A stretch of DNA of 46,567 nt from Oligoflexia bacterium (GTDB taxonomy: Bacteria > Bdellovibrionota_B > Oligoflexia > Oligoflexales > JAGOVF01), in NCBI GenBank assembly GCA_030432875.1, contig JAUILP010000022.1, positions 1 to 46,567 on the forward strand, read 5' to 3'. The notes under the pieces are model-generated. The model did no database searches. It worked only from the letters and a program-made list of their open reading frames with translations, and was not told where the DNA came from. Positions 16,634 to 24,651 of this stretch are shown here, one piece after another. Made by a program: the position numbers and the translations under genes. Every line of letters begins with the position of its first letter. Position 1 is the stretch's first letter.

Positions 16634-17878
16634 ATGAAGCTAATTGGATTTTTGAGACTGCTCATTTTATCAATGGCTCTGGGACTAGGAACTGCTTATG
16701 CTGTACCTGATCTGCCGGACGATTTTACCGCAATGGATACACCTGATGATGCAGGCTATTCGGCTACACTCAGTTGGAGCGTGGTTCCCGGTGAAACAGC
16801 CGATATGGAATATGTCATCGAAGTGGCGGAAAATCAGGATGGTCCTTGGTATCAAGCAGCGGCCATACCAGCAACACTGAGTCACCGCACTAATTTTCCT
16901 GGTATTTATGGTTTTGCTGATGACAACATAAATTATCATGCGCTAAATATCGACACCTATGCTGTACCCTCACAAGAAGAAATCGGTCAAGTTGATAAGG
17001 TTCGCCTAAAAAACGGTCAAGATTACTTCTTTAAACTCAGCTCTCGCATGGATGGAACCTCATCGGATACCTTTAGAGTTGTCAAGACCCAAGTTTATGG
17101 CAATTATTTTTCAATGCGAAAATTAAATAATTTTATCATAATGCTCTTTGTTGCCTTCTTTGTTTTATTCTTTATATTTAAGGCCAAGCGCAACCCAGGA
17201 AAACTCTTCCTTAGAAAAATCAGCGGCCTTGATGCTGTTGACGAAGCACTTGGTCGCGCTACTGAGATGGGCAAACCCGTATTTTTTATTCACGGCATTG
17301 CTACCATGGCAGAAATTCCTACGATCGCATCCATTAACATACTTAGTCGGGTCGCGCAGAAAGTTGCCGAATTTGACACAACCTTAAAAGTGACTAACTA
17401 TGACCCCATCGTTATGGCAGTCAGTCAAGAAACCGTGAAGGAAGCTTACGTTAAAGAAGGTCGGCCTGATGCCTTTGTTCAAGAAAATGTGAGTTTAACT
17501 GCAGCGGACCAATTTTCCTATGCGGCAGCGGTCGACGGCATGATGGTCCGCGAGAAGCCCGCAGCAAACTTCTTTATGGGAACCTTCTTTGCCGAGTCTC
17601 TTTTGTTAAGTGAGACGGGAGCATCAACAGGGGCCATCCAAATTGCCGGAACAGATTCTTACACACAGCTGCCATTTTTTGTGACCACCTGTGACTATAC
17701 CCTGATGGGAGAAGAACTCTATGCTGCCAGCGCTTACCTTTCCAGAGAACCCAAACTTCTTGGAAGTATTAAAGGCCAAGATATGGGCAAAGCGGCACTC
17801 ATTGTTCTCATCATAGTGGGAAGTATACTTTCAAGCTTTGGCGTAGAATTTTTAACTCATTTGCTCAAATCGATGTAG
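16634..17878 (+). CDS. FnIII-like plus DUF6754-type membrane protein
   Basis: GGAGGAG lies just before ATG 16634. Signal peptide 1-23 (ends AYA). Residues about 25-155 look like a fibronectin-III/Ig sandwich (ATLSWSVVPGETADMEYVIE, then DYFFKLSS). A transmembrane helix spans about 164-183, followed by basic KAKRNPGK. A cytoplasmic alpha/beta region (KPVFFIHGIATMAEIPTIAS, ASTGAIQIAGTDSYTQLPFF, TCDYTLMGEELYAASAYLS) is followed by a second helix at about 392-412. The architecture recalls proteins annotated as DUF6754. It links an extracytoplasmic sensor-like domain to the soluble operon partners inside the cell. Biochemical role unknown. Confidence 0.82.
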   Translation: MKLIGFLRLLILSMALGLGTAYAVPDLPDDFTAMDTPDDAGYSATLSWSVVPGETADMEYVIEVAENQDGPWYQAAAIPATLSHRTNFPGIYGFADDNINYHALNIDTYAVPSQEEIGQVDKVRLKNGQDYFFKLSSRMDGTSSDTFRVVKTQVYGNYFSMRKLNNFIIMLFVAFFVLFFIFKAKRNPGKLFLRKISGLDAVDEALGRATEMGKPVFFIHGIATMAEIPTIASINILSRVAQKVAEFDTTLKVTNYDPIVMAVSQETVKEAYVKEGRPDAFVQENVSLTAADQFSYAAAVDGMMVREKPAANFFMGTFFAESLLLSETGASTGAIQIAGTDSYTQLPFFVTTCDYTLMGEELYAASAYLSREPKLLGSIKGQDMGKAALIVLIIVGSILSSFGVEFLTHLLKSM

Positions 17879-17891
17879 GGAGAAAATATAG

Positions 17892-18539
17892 ATGTTTTGG
17901 AAAAGAACGCTGCCTGTAGCAATTGCTTTTATTTTTGGTATTATTGGTGTCGCGCTCTATTACATACCTCACCAAGTCGCCCAAGATGGTTTAAATACCT
18001 TTAACGGCTGGCTGAGAATTATTCAGGGTTTTGCACTTTTTATCGGTTTTGCTAGTCTTTTGCGTTTACACTGGACTAAAATGAAACGCAAATCAGAGGG
18101 CTGGGGTTACAGTATTTTTGTTTTTATAGGTTTCATCGTGACCATAGGCTTTAGCTTATATAACGAAGGACACTATTTTCTCGAATCACGCGTTTCTGAT
18201 GGTAAAGTCGATTGGATCTATCTCAATATTGTCTATCCAGCAACATCAACTATGTTTGCCATGCTGGCTTTCTTTGTGGCAAGTGCGGCGTTCCGAACTT
18301 TTAGAGCAAGATCAGTTGAGGCTGCTATTTTGTTAATTGCGGCGGTCATAGTCATGTTTGGCAAAACACCCTTTGCCGCTATGATTTCTGATAGTATTCC
18401 TGAATTTGCTCAGTGGTTGCTTGCTGTCCCCAATCTTGCAGTAAAACGCGCTCTTTACTTCGGTATTTGCCTAGGTTCTATATCTACGTCACTCAGAATA
18501 ATCTTTGGAATTGAACGCTCCTACTTAGGAGGTGAATAA
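17892..18539 (+). CDS. Polytopic membrane protein of the MutL operon
   Basis: 215 residues, GGGAGA upstream of ATG 17892. About six hydrophobic helices are visible (about 7-25, 40-58, 71-90, 112-134, 143-163, 185-204). Polar residues fall inside or next to them (YNEGHYF after helix 3, GKTPFAAM after helix 5), as in channels or energy-transducing subunits. The stop overlaps the next start by one base (TAATG). No named family is recognised. Its position between two single- or double-span proteins suggests an integral subunit of one complex. Confidence 0.82.
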   Translation: MFWKRTLPVAIAFIFGIIGVALYYIPHQVAQDGLNTFNGWLRIIQGFALFIGFASLLRLHWTKMKRKSEGWGYSIFVFIGFIVTIGFSLYNEGHYFLESRVSDGKVDWIYLNIVYPATSTMFAMLAFFVASAAFRTFRARSVEAAILLIAAVIVMFGKTPFAAMISDSIPEFAQWLLAVPNLAVKRALYFGICLGSISTSLRIIFGIERSYLGGE

Positions 18540-19414
18540 TGGAAAACGAAAAAATGCCAGCTAAAACCTTAATCGATAAACTCTACTCCCTCGATAGACG
18601 CATCATTTTTGTCTTCATCTTTCTAGGGATTTTGGTCCCTTTTTTGGTCGATTTTCCCTTACCCATCAAGCCAACGACAAACGTTAAAAATATCTATGAT
18701 ACGATTGAGCAAATAGCCGCTCAGCCCAATGGCGGCACCATTTTAATGTCATTTGATTTTGACCCAGCTTCAGCTGCTGAAATGGAGCCGATGTCATTTG
18801 CTGTGGTAAAACACATTTTTAGCTATAAAGGAAAGATCAAGCTTGTCACCATGAACCATTGGAATACCGGTACCGCCCTAGCAGAGAAGATTTTACTCTC
18901 TGCCGCAGAAATGTATGGCGTGGAATATGGCAAGGATTATGTCTTTGTGGGTTATAAAGCAGGTGGTCCTTCTTTGGTGATTAATTTAGGACAAGATTTC
19001 CACGGTGCCTATAGTACCGATACAAAAGGCAATGACACTAAAAAAATGGCGGCGACACGAGACATAAATAAACTAGCTGATTTTGATTATGTTATCGATT
19101 GGTCTGCCGGAACCATGGGAATTGATGTTTGGGTTATATACGGGCAAACCAAGTACAAATTTAAACTGGCTGGTGGAAGTACTGCGGTGATGGCCCCTGA
19201 TTTCTTTCCCTATATACAAACAGGCCAGCTTAATGGTCTTATCGCTGGTTTGGTTGGCGCTGCGGAATATGAGACCTTAATCAATCAGCCTGGAGCGGCA
19301 ATCAATGGCATGAAACCGCAGTCGGTTGTTCATGTGATATTGATACTATTCATTATTTTTGCCAATATCATGTACTATTTGAAACAAGCTCAAGATAAAA
19401 AGGGAGCAAACTAA
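18539..19414 (+). CDS. Membrane-anchored protein with large extracytoplasmic domain
   Basis: AGGAGGTGA precedes ATG 18539, which overlaps the upstream stop. Transmembrane helices at about 21-39 and 262-281 flank a 220-residue domain of alternating beta strands and helices (GGTILMSFDFDPASAAEMEP, KIKLVTMNHWNTGTALAEKI, DYVFVGYKAGG, FDYVIDWSAGT). The segment GGSTAVMAPDFFPYIQTGQL followed by GLIAGLVGAAEYE is highly ordered and looks strongly conserved. The Rossmann-like rhythm suggests ligand binding outside the cytoplasmic membrane. Not assigned to a known enzyme. The final base overlaps the next start. Confidence 0.82.
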   Translation: MENEKMPAKTLIDKLYSLDRRIIFVFIFLGILVPFLVDFPLPIKPTTNVKNIYDTIEQIAAQPNGGTILMSFDFDPASAAEMEPMSFAVVKHIFSYKGKIKLVTMNHWNTGTALAEKILLSAAEMYGVEYGKDYVFVGYKAGGPSLVINLGQDFHGAYSTDTKGNDTKKMAATRDINKLADFDYVIDWSAGTMGIDVWVIYGQTKYKFKLAGGSTAVMAPDFFPYIQTGQLNGLIAGLVGAAEYETLINQPGAAINGMKPQSVVHVILILFIIFANIMYYLKQAQDKKGAN

Positions 19415-20151
19415 TGGAAGGCGCAAATAAAAAATTTGATCTTTTAGTTTTAGGTATTATTTTATTAATCATCATGGGCATTAACGTCGCTTTGCTTGCT
19501 ACAGGGCATATGAATTTTGATGCTGCAGGCATTGGCCTAATGATCAGTGCCACTTTAACCATTGCTATTTTCAGCTTTCTTTATCAGGACAACGCTCTAT
19601 TTAAATTTGCGGAACATTTGTTTGTTGGAGCAGCAGCAGCGTACATGTTTCATATGTTCTGGTATGATGTCATGCAAAGGGAGGTTATAAATACCTTATT
19701 TTTACCTCCTGCTGGTACCAGTCGCAACTATTGGGTTATTATACCCACCGTACTCGGGATTTTGCTTTTAGGCCGCATTTTCAAGAGAACAGAAGTTCTG
19801 AGCAGAATTGCTTTTGCCTTTGTTGTGGGCTTTGGTGCTGGTCAAACCATCCCTAATAATATCGCGGGCTGGATTCTCGAACAAATTGGCCCAACCATTA
19901 CCCCCTTATTTGCCGGAGGGAGTCTCAACTTTGATGGTCTCATTATTTTGCTGGGCGTTCTAGCCGTCCTTATTTACTTTTTCTTTTCAATTGAACACAA
20001 AGGTTTTATTGGCGGCGTATCTAAGATTGGCATTTATTTCCTGATGATTTCCTTTGGGGCATCATTCGGCTATACCGTCATGGCTAGAATGAGTCTGTTG
20101 ATTGGCAGAATTGGATTTTTGTTTAAAGACTGGATCCCTCTCATAAATTAG
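19414..20151 (+). CDS. Polytopic membrane protein, last gene of the MutL operon
   Basis: 245 residues with a TAATG overlap to the previous gene. About seven hydrophobic helices (near 9-30, 36-56, 64-83, 107-124, 130-150, 172-190 and 203-225). Conspicuous in-membrane features are HLFVGAAAAYMFHMFWYD (two His, acidic end) and FVVGFGAGQTIPNNIAGW with Gly/Asn residues, which could form a pore or cofactor site. No known transporter family is recognised. A strong terminator follows 80 bases downstream, closing the operon. Confidence 0.82.
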   Translation: MEGANKKFDLLVLGIILLIIMGINVALLATGHMNFDAAGIGLMISATLTIAIFSFLYQDNALFKFAEHLFVGAAAAYMFHMFWYDVMQREVINTLFLPPAGTSRNYWVIIPTVLGILLLGRIFKRTEVLSRIAFAFVVGFGAGQTIPNNIAGWILEQIGPTITPLFAGGSLNFDGLIILLGVLAVLIYFFFSIEHKGFIGGVSKIGIYFLMISFGASFGYTVMARMSLLIGRIGFLFKDWIPLIN

Positions 20152-20230
20152 TCGTCATGACTCCTCCCTTGAAGATATAAAATACTCTTTAAGAAGATAA
20201 CACGAAAGTTTTTGATAGGTAATGAGTAGC

Positions 20231-20269
20231 CACCCGCCTGAGAATCTAACTCGGCGGGTGATTTTTGTT
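20231..20269 (+). terminator. Rho-independent terminator of the MutL operon
   Basis: Perfect eight-base stem CACCCGCC (20231-20238) with GGCGGGTG (20253-20260), followed by ATTTTTGTT. It lies 80 bases after the last gene of the operon and before the convergent CHAP gene. Confidence 0.88.
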
Positions 20270-20316
20270 AAAGCATATTTTCCACCTGTAAAACTAAAGC
20301 TGAGCGCTGGTATGGA

Positions 20317-21309
20317 TTAGTTTCCGCAATAATCATCCTTACCAAGGATATTCACCACACAGTTATTTTCGCAGGCAACTGTTCTTTTTTCCTTGCAAAT
20401 ATAAAGCGTTTTTGAGCTTGGGTCGCTGTTTTTTAGCCCACGTGCACAGGTGTTCACACTCGAAAAATTGCTAAACTCTGCACAAATTTTTTCTGCGGGA
20501 TCGTTTTCAATTGCCAGTTCTGTTCGTCCGTCCTCATCAATACAGAAGTCCGGACTGCCTAGGGTATTAATTTCACAACGGTACCGGCAGGTGGTCGTTT
20601 TTTTATCTTGGCAGTTATAGAGAATATTAGATGATGAATCCTTTCCGTCTAATCCGCGTTCACAAGTATTTATCTCGGAATAAATGCCAAACTCGTTACA
20701 AATTTCTTTAGCTTTATCAATATTTGAAGTATTGGTGCTGGATTTATGACGGATAAAACCCTTTGGTTTAAGTGATCCGTAATTGCCCATCCAATTATTT
20801 TGATACGTAATATGTCCATAGGCTGAAGATGTGTTTTGCTGAACAAAGTAAATTTGGTTACGGGTTACTTCTGTTATCATGGCAATATGTCCCCATTGTC
20901 CCCCAGTAAAAACCAAAGCATCACCTTTTCTGGGTTCTGTTAGAGAACCATTCTTGTAGGTCAAATACTCCGGAAATTTGCCAAATGCTTCAAGACAGTC
21001 CTTTGCATCACAATATACGCGTGGGGAATCAAATTTTTTCATGAAATACCGCATGACTAACTCTTTACATTGGTACTGATAACCGTAGTAGCCACCCATG
21101 CCTGCGCAAGAATTGCCAGATCCCGTGTAAGGACCATTTGAAAAAACCTCGATGCCATCAATATAAGCTAAAACCGTACCGCAGGCGGTTGTGCCCGTTA
21201 ATGAAAGCGAAGGGTCGCTTTCGATACTGCCAGGCTTAGGTTCCTGCACTGAATTCTGACCACATCCCGCAAGTAAAGTCATACCCAATGTTAACGTTAG
21301 TAGTCTCAT
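20317..21309 (-). CDS. Lipoprotein with CHAP amidase domain and Cys-rich repeats
   Basis: Lipobox LLAGC with Cys16. The CHAP-type cysteine hydrolase region runs from about 40 to 190: nucleophile Cys81 in YQYQCKELVMRYF, and catalytic His141 in GGQWGHIAMITEV, preceded by the usual GDALVF. CHAP enzymes cleave peptidoglycan amide bonds or act on glutathionylspermidine-type amides; wall hydrolysis in the periplasm is the likelier role. Residues 204-328 contain two copies of a Cys module (C204, C216, C233, C241, C245, C256 and C276, C288, C305, C313, C317, C328) with identical spacing in the last four Cys. A related pattern occurs before the catalytic domain of the lipoprotein at 3091. Confidence 0.85.
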   Translation of the reverse strand: MRLLTLTLGMTLLAGCGQNSVQEPKPGSIESDPSLSLTGTTACGTVLAYIDGIEVFSNGPYTGSGNSCAGMGGYYGYQYQCKELVMRYFMKKFDSPRVYCDAKDCLEAFGKFPEYLTYKNGSLTEPRKGDALVFTGGQWGHIAMITEVTRNQIYFVQQNTSSAYGHITYQNNWMGNYGSLKPKGFIRHKSSTNTSNIDKAKEICNEFGIYSEINTCERGLDGKDSSSNILYNCQDKKTTTCRYRCEINTLGSPDFCIDEDGRTELAIENDPAEKICAEFSNFSSVNTCARGLKNSDPSSKTLYICKEKRTVACENNCVVNILGKDDYCGN

Positions 21310-21489
21310 TTTTTCTCCCCATTTGTGGTCGTTTTATTTGTTTCTGTTAGCTGACTGATGTCTCCAAGCGACCAAAAGGTTACGGTGCCGTCTCATCGTC
21401 ATTCAGCTTGCTTGATTCCGCGGATGTTTCTATTTCAGGAATATTTAAAATATGTTGGTGGTATCGGCAGGAAATGCTTTGGGTTTAGC

Positions 21490-21555
21490 GAGGCCTTGGC
21501 GCGAACGCGCCAAAGACGCGGCCTTCACGGTTTATCCCGGAAGGATCTCCTGGCG
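21490..21555. repeat. GC-rich palindromic intergenic repeat, copy 1
   Basis: Contains TTGGCGCG-AA-CGCGCCAA, a perfect eight-base inverted repeat, flanked by GGCC arms and ending GGAAGGATCTCCTGGC. A related element lies at 45434-45500, sharing TTGGCG...CGCCAA and GAAGGATCTCC. Resembles REP/ISR-type palindromic units. Confidence 0.5.
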
Positions 21556-21670
21556 TATTTTTGCAAAAAATATAATAATATTAATTATTTACATAAAAAC
21601 TGACCATCGCGTTTTCGTTAGCGTCGACCTTATCGTGGAGTATGGGCAACTATCGATTTTGCGTAGTCTT
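21553..21670. repeat. 120-bp dispersed repeat, copy A
   Basis: Aligns with 40250-40370. The best core is GTTTTC(G/A)T(T/C)AGCGTCGAC, then TTATCGTGGAGTATGG; weaker similarity extends upstream through TTTTTGCA and an AT-rich TAATAATA stretch. On the plus strand it reads VFVSVDLIVEYG, on the other strand HDKVDANEN. Confidence 0.55.
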
Positions 21671-21775
21671 TGATCTAGGCGATTTTATAACCCTAATACC
21701 AGTATTTCTTTATTGAGGAAGAGCATATAATGCCCTAGCGCCCGGAAAGTTGGAAAACATGGAGAAAAGATATTA

Positions 21776-23125
21776 ATGAGCAATGCAACCCAACGAGACC
21801 TGCCCAAGGTTCACGTCGTCGGTATTGGTGCCTCTGCGGGAGGTCTCGCCGCATTTAAAGAATTTTTTTCTGGCATGCCTGCTGAATCCGATCCCAATAT
21901 GGCCTTTGTCTTGGTTCAACACTTGGCACCTGACCACAAAAGCATGCTTGTTGATCTCATTCAACGTAGCACACGCATGCAGGTCTTTGAAATCCAGGAT
22001 GGGATGTCTATAAAGCCGAACTGTGTTTATGTGATACCGCCTGCCCAAAACTTGGCTTTGATCGATGGGAGTTTAAAGTTATCTGCCCTCAAAGATACAT
22101 TAAGCCACCTTTCACCCATCGACTTTTTCTTTAGGTCTCTAGCACAGGATCAACACGAACGCGCTATTGGGATCGTCCTATCTGGTAGCGGAAAAGACGG
22201 TGAACTAGGAGTCCGCGCGATCAAGGGAGAAGGAGGAACGGTTCTTGCTCAAAAGCCAGACTCTGCAGAATTCAGCAGTATGCCTGAAAGTGCTATTGCT
22301 ACAGGTCTCGTCGATTTTATTCTGCCTCCTAAAGAAATGCTCACAAGCCTAATTGCCTATGTCGATCACGCGACAAGCAAACAAACTATAGCTGATAACT
22401 TAGTAAGTCAAAAAGATCAAAACACGATCACAAAAATTCTAATGCTAATTAGAGAGCAAACGAGACACGATTTTTCGCAGTATAAACCCAGTACAATCTA
22501 TCGCCGCATTGAACGACGGATGGCAGTTAGTCAAATAGCTGATATATATAGCTATTTTAAGATTCTGCAACAAACACCCTCAGAAGTTGAAGAACTCTTT
22601 CGCGACATGCTGATTGGCGTTACTAACTTTTTTCGCGATTCCTTGGCGTTCTTGACTCTTGAAAATATGGCAGTCCCAAAGCTATTTGAGGGAAATGAAG
22701 TTATAGGAACCTCCCGACTAGCTTATAAAAGCATACGCGTGCTTGTTGTGGATGATGAAAGTGACATTCGTTCCATCATATTAGAAATGTTAAATCATTT
22801 AGGATTAGCAGACATTCATGAAGCTAAAAATGGTGCTGAAGCCCTGGACCTTATCAAACGAGAAAAATTTGATTTAGTCTTCACAGACATGAAAATGCCC
22901 GTCATGGGAGGCCTGGAATTTATAAATGCGGTAGATTCTTTGGGACTCCAACCCAAACCCCACTTTTATATTGTTTCCGGAGGGGATACAGAGAGTTTAG
23001 AAAAAGAGGACCAAAGAAAATTTTTAAAATCGGTTGATGGATTTATCCTCAAGCCATTTGAAGAAGAGGACTTTGCCTTAGTTTTAAAAACAGTCTTAAA
23101 AAATAAGAAAGCAGCGGAAAACTAA
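21776..23125 (+). CDS. CheB methylesterase / CheR N-terminal / response-regulator fusion
   Basis: 449 residues. CheB-type methylesterase domain about 10-190 with catalytic Ser20 (GIGASAGG), His49 (VQHLAPDH) and Asp141 (SGSGKDGELG). Next is the all-alpha CheR N-terminal domain, about 215-305 (HDFSQYKPSTIYRRIERRMA, then LFRDMLIGVTNFFRD). At FEGNEV (305-310), where CheR normally continues into its SAM-binding domain, the protein switches to a complete receiver domain (VLVVDDESD 322-330, phospho-acceptor Asp371, Lys426). Esterase and receiver functions should be intact; methyltransferase activity should be lost. CheB-CheR hybrids regulate receptor methylation or polar signalling. No chemoreceptor genes adjoin it. 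Partner kinase unknown; the kinase at 31856 is a candidate. Confidence 0.9.
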   Translation: MSNATQRDLPKVHVVGIGASAGGLAAFKEFFSGMPAESDPNMAFVLVQHLAPDHKSMLVDLIQRSTRMQVFEIQDGMSIKPNCVYVIPPAQNLALIDGSLKLSALKDTLSHLSPIDFFFRSLAQDQHERAIGIVLSGSGKDGELGVRAIKGEGGTVLAQKPDSAEFSSMPESAIATGLVDFILPPKEMLTSLIAYVDHATSKQTIADNLVSQKDQNTITKILMLIREQTRHDFSQYKPSTIYRRIERRMAVSQIADIYSYFKILQQTPSEVEELFRDMLIGVTNFFRDSLAFLTLENMAVPKLFEGNEVIGTSRLAYKSIRVLVVDDESDIRSIILEMLNHLGLADIHEAKNGAEALDLIKREKFDLVFTDMKMPVMGGLEFINAVDSLGLQPKPHFYIVSGGDTESLEKEDQRKFLKSVDGFILKPFEEEDFALVLKTVLKNKKAAEN

Positions 23126-23145
23126 CCCATTTTTATTTTTTCTGG

Positions 23146-23190
23146 AAAAAAAAGTGCCTCCCTGATGGAAACACTTTTTGATTTTTTATA
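23146..23190. terminator. Bidirectional terminator between the CheB fusion and recA
   Basis: AAAAAGTG (23149-23156) pairs with CACTTTTT (23172-23179). T-rich tracts follow on both strands, so it can serve both convergent genes. Confidence 0.7.
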
Positions 23191-23263
23191 ATTTTTTTTC
23201 CTGGGCGAGCAACACAGTTAGCGCCTCTTTAACGGAGTAGTACTAAGCAACAACTATAAAATA

Positions 23264-24454
23264 TTAGGCGTTCGCCGCTTGGGCCTTTGTATCCTTAGAT
23301 GAGAGCGCTGCACGCGCAGCCGCTGCATCAACTTTGCCGACACCCGCTTTTGTTTTTTTGCCGTCATCAGAGCTGCTCACATCATTAGCGCCATTTTTTT
23401 CGCCAGATTTTTTGTCCTGGGGTGACGCTTCCTCAGAACCCGCCATATCAATGCCTAAAGCTTTCTTAATTTCACGTTCAATTTCGAGCATCATCTCAGG
23501 ATGATCTTTAATATAGGCTTTTGCGGCTTCGCGTCCCTGACCAATGCGCTCGGATTTGTAGGAAAACCATGAACCGCTTTTGTTGACAATATTCTTATCG
23601 ACCCCAACATCAACTAACTCACCGACCTTGGATATACCCGCGCCAAAAAGGATGTCAAACTCAGCCTCTTTAAAGGGAGCCGCAACTTTATTTTTTACGA
23701 CTTTTACCCGCACCCGATTTCCTACGACTTCGTCAGCGGACTTAATAGAAGCAATACGCCTAACATCCAAACGCACACTAGAGTAAAATTTCAAGGCATT
23801 ACCCCCGGTCGTCGTTTCAGGATTGCCAAACATAACACCAATCTTCATACGAATCTGATTGATAAAAACAACAGTACATTTACTGCGTGAAATGGATCCC
23901 GTTAATTTGCGTAAAGCCTGAGACATAAGACGCGCCTGAGTTCCCACATGATGATCACCCATATCACCCTCAATCTCAGCTTTTGGGGTCAACGCAGCGA
24001 CAGAATCTATGACAATGATATCAACACCCTCACTGCGCACCAGCATATCAACAATTTCTAAGGCCTGCTCCCCAGTATCCGGTTGTGAAACCAGCAACTC
24101 ATTAATATTTACCCCTATTTTTTTGGCATAAGTCGTATCGAGAGCATGCTCTGCATCTACAAATGCCGCAACACCGCCGGTTTTTTGTGCCTCAGCCGCG
24201 AGATGTAACGCTAAAGTTGTTTTACCACTCGACTCTGGCCCAAATATTTCGATAATGCGCCCTGCGGGAACACCACCAATACCCAATGCGACATCAAGAG
24301 ATAACGATCCCGTTGAAAGGGCATCAATTTTATCGAAGGCCTTACCATCACCCAGCCGCATAATGGCTCCCTTGCCAAACTGCTTTTCAATCGACTCTAC
24401 AGCCCTATCTACGGCATCTGATCGTGTTTTTTGAACTTCCTTAGTAAATTGCAT
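23264..24454 (-). CDS. recA: Recombinase RecA
   Basis: Homologous recombination and SOS coprotease. Walker A GPESSGKT at 72-79, [10 protein letters not shown], the DNA-binding loop region ([11 protein letters not shown]), [20 protein letters not shown] and [16 protein letters not shown] are all present. The core ends near ALGIDMAG (about 350). The remaining 45 residues are a Lys/Ser/Ala-rich tail, unlike the short acidic tail of E. coli RecA. The ATG at 24454 fits the usual N-terminus. A 160-bp hairpin element lies immediately upstream, between recA and the cysZ-like gene. Confidence 0.97.
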   Translation of the reverse strand: MQFTKEVQKTRSDAVDRAVESIEKQFGKGAIMRLGDGKAFDKIDALSTGSLSLDVALGIGGVPAGRIIEIFGPESSGKTTLALHLAAEAQKTGGVAAFVDAEHALDTTYAKKIGVNINELLVSQPDTGEQALEIVDMLVRSEGVDIIVIDSVAALTPKAEIEGDMGDHHVGTQARLMSQALRKLTGSISRSKCTVVFINQIRMKIGVMFGNPETTTGGNALKFYSSVRLDVRRIASIKSADEVVGNRVRVKVVKNKVAAPFKEAEFDILFGAGISKVGELVDVGVDKNIVNKSGSWFSYKSERIGQGREAAKAYIKDHPEMMLEIEREIKKALGIDMAGSEEASPQDKKSGEKNGANDVSSSDDGKKTKAGVGKVDAAAARAALSSKDTKAQAANA

Positions 24455-24486
24455 TTATACTCCTTGTTATGTGTTAAAAATGTGTT

Positions 24487-24646
24487 AATTGGTCGCTGGC
24501 GCGAAATTGAAAAATTGCTGCGTTGTCTTCAAAAATCCCTCCTCACCGTACCCATAATGTACTGTCTCGTCGGGATTTTTTCGATGCCTTGCCCTTTTCC
24601 AATCTGGCGCAGCTCCTGAATTTTGAGTTTCGCGCCAGCGACTAAT
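24487..24646. repeat. MITE-like inverted-repeat element upstream of recA
   Basis: Outer arms include an exact 15-mer GTCGCTGGCGCGAAA (24492-24506) and its complement (24628-24642), within about 29-base arms that have few mismatches. Nested inside are GCTGCG/CGCAGC and AAAAATCCC (from 24531) with GGGATTTTTT (24572-24581), so nearly the whole 160 bases can fold into one long hairpin. There is no coding capacity. A decayed core-only copy is at 2962-3036. It may influence recA expression, since it ends about 30 bases before the gene. Confidence 0.75.
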
Positions 24647-24651
24647 TGTCT

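Larger units (their letters stand above)
21310..21775. other. Repeat-rich spacer before the CheB fusion gene
   Basis: No gene is supported. The spacer holds a GC-rich palindromic element (about 21490-21555) and one copy of a 120-bp repeat (21553-21670), both listed separately. The only open frame across it (21452-21673) is made from these repeats. Confidence 0.45.

Noticed and set aside
21452..21673. A 73-residue gene on the plus strand
   Set aside because: It is made entirely of the palindromic repeat and the 120-bp repeat, with no ribosome binding site.
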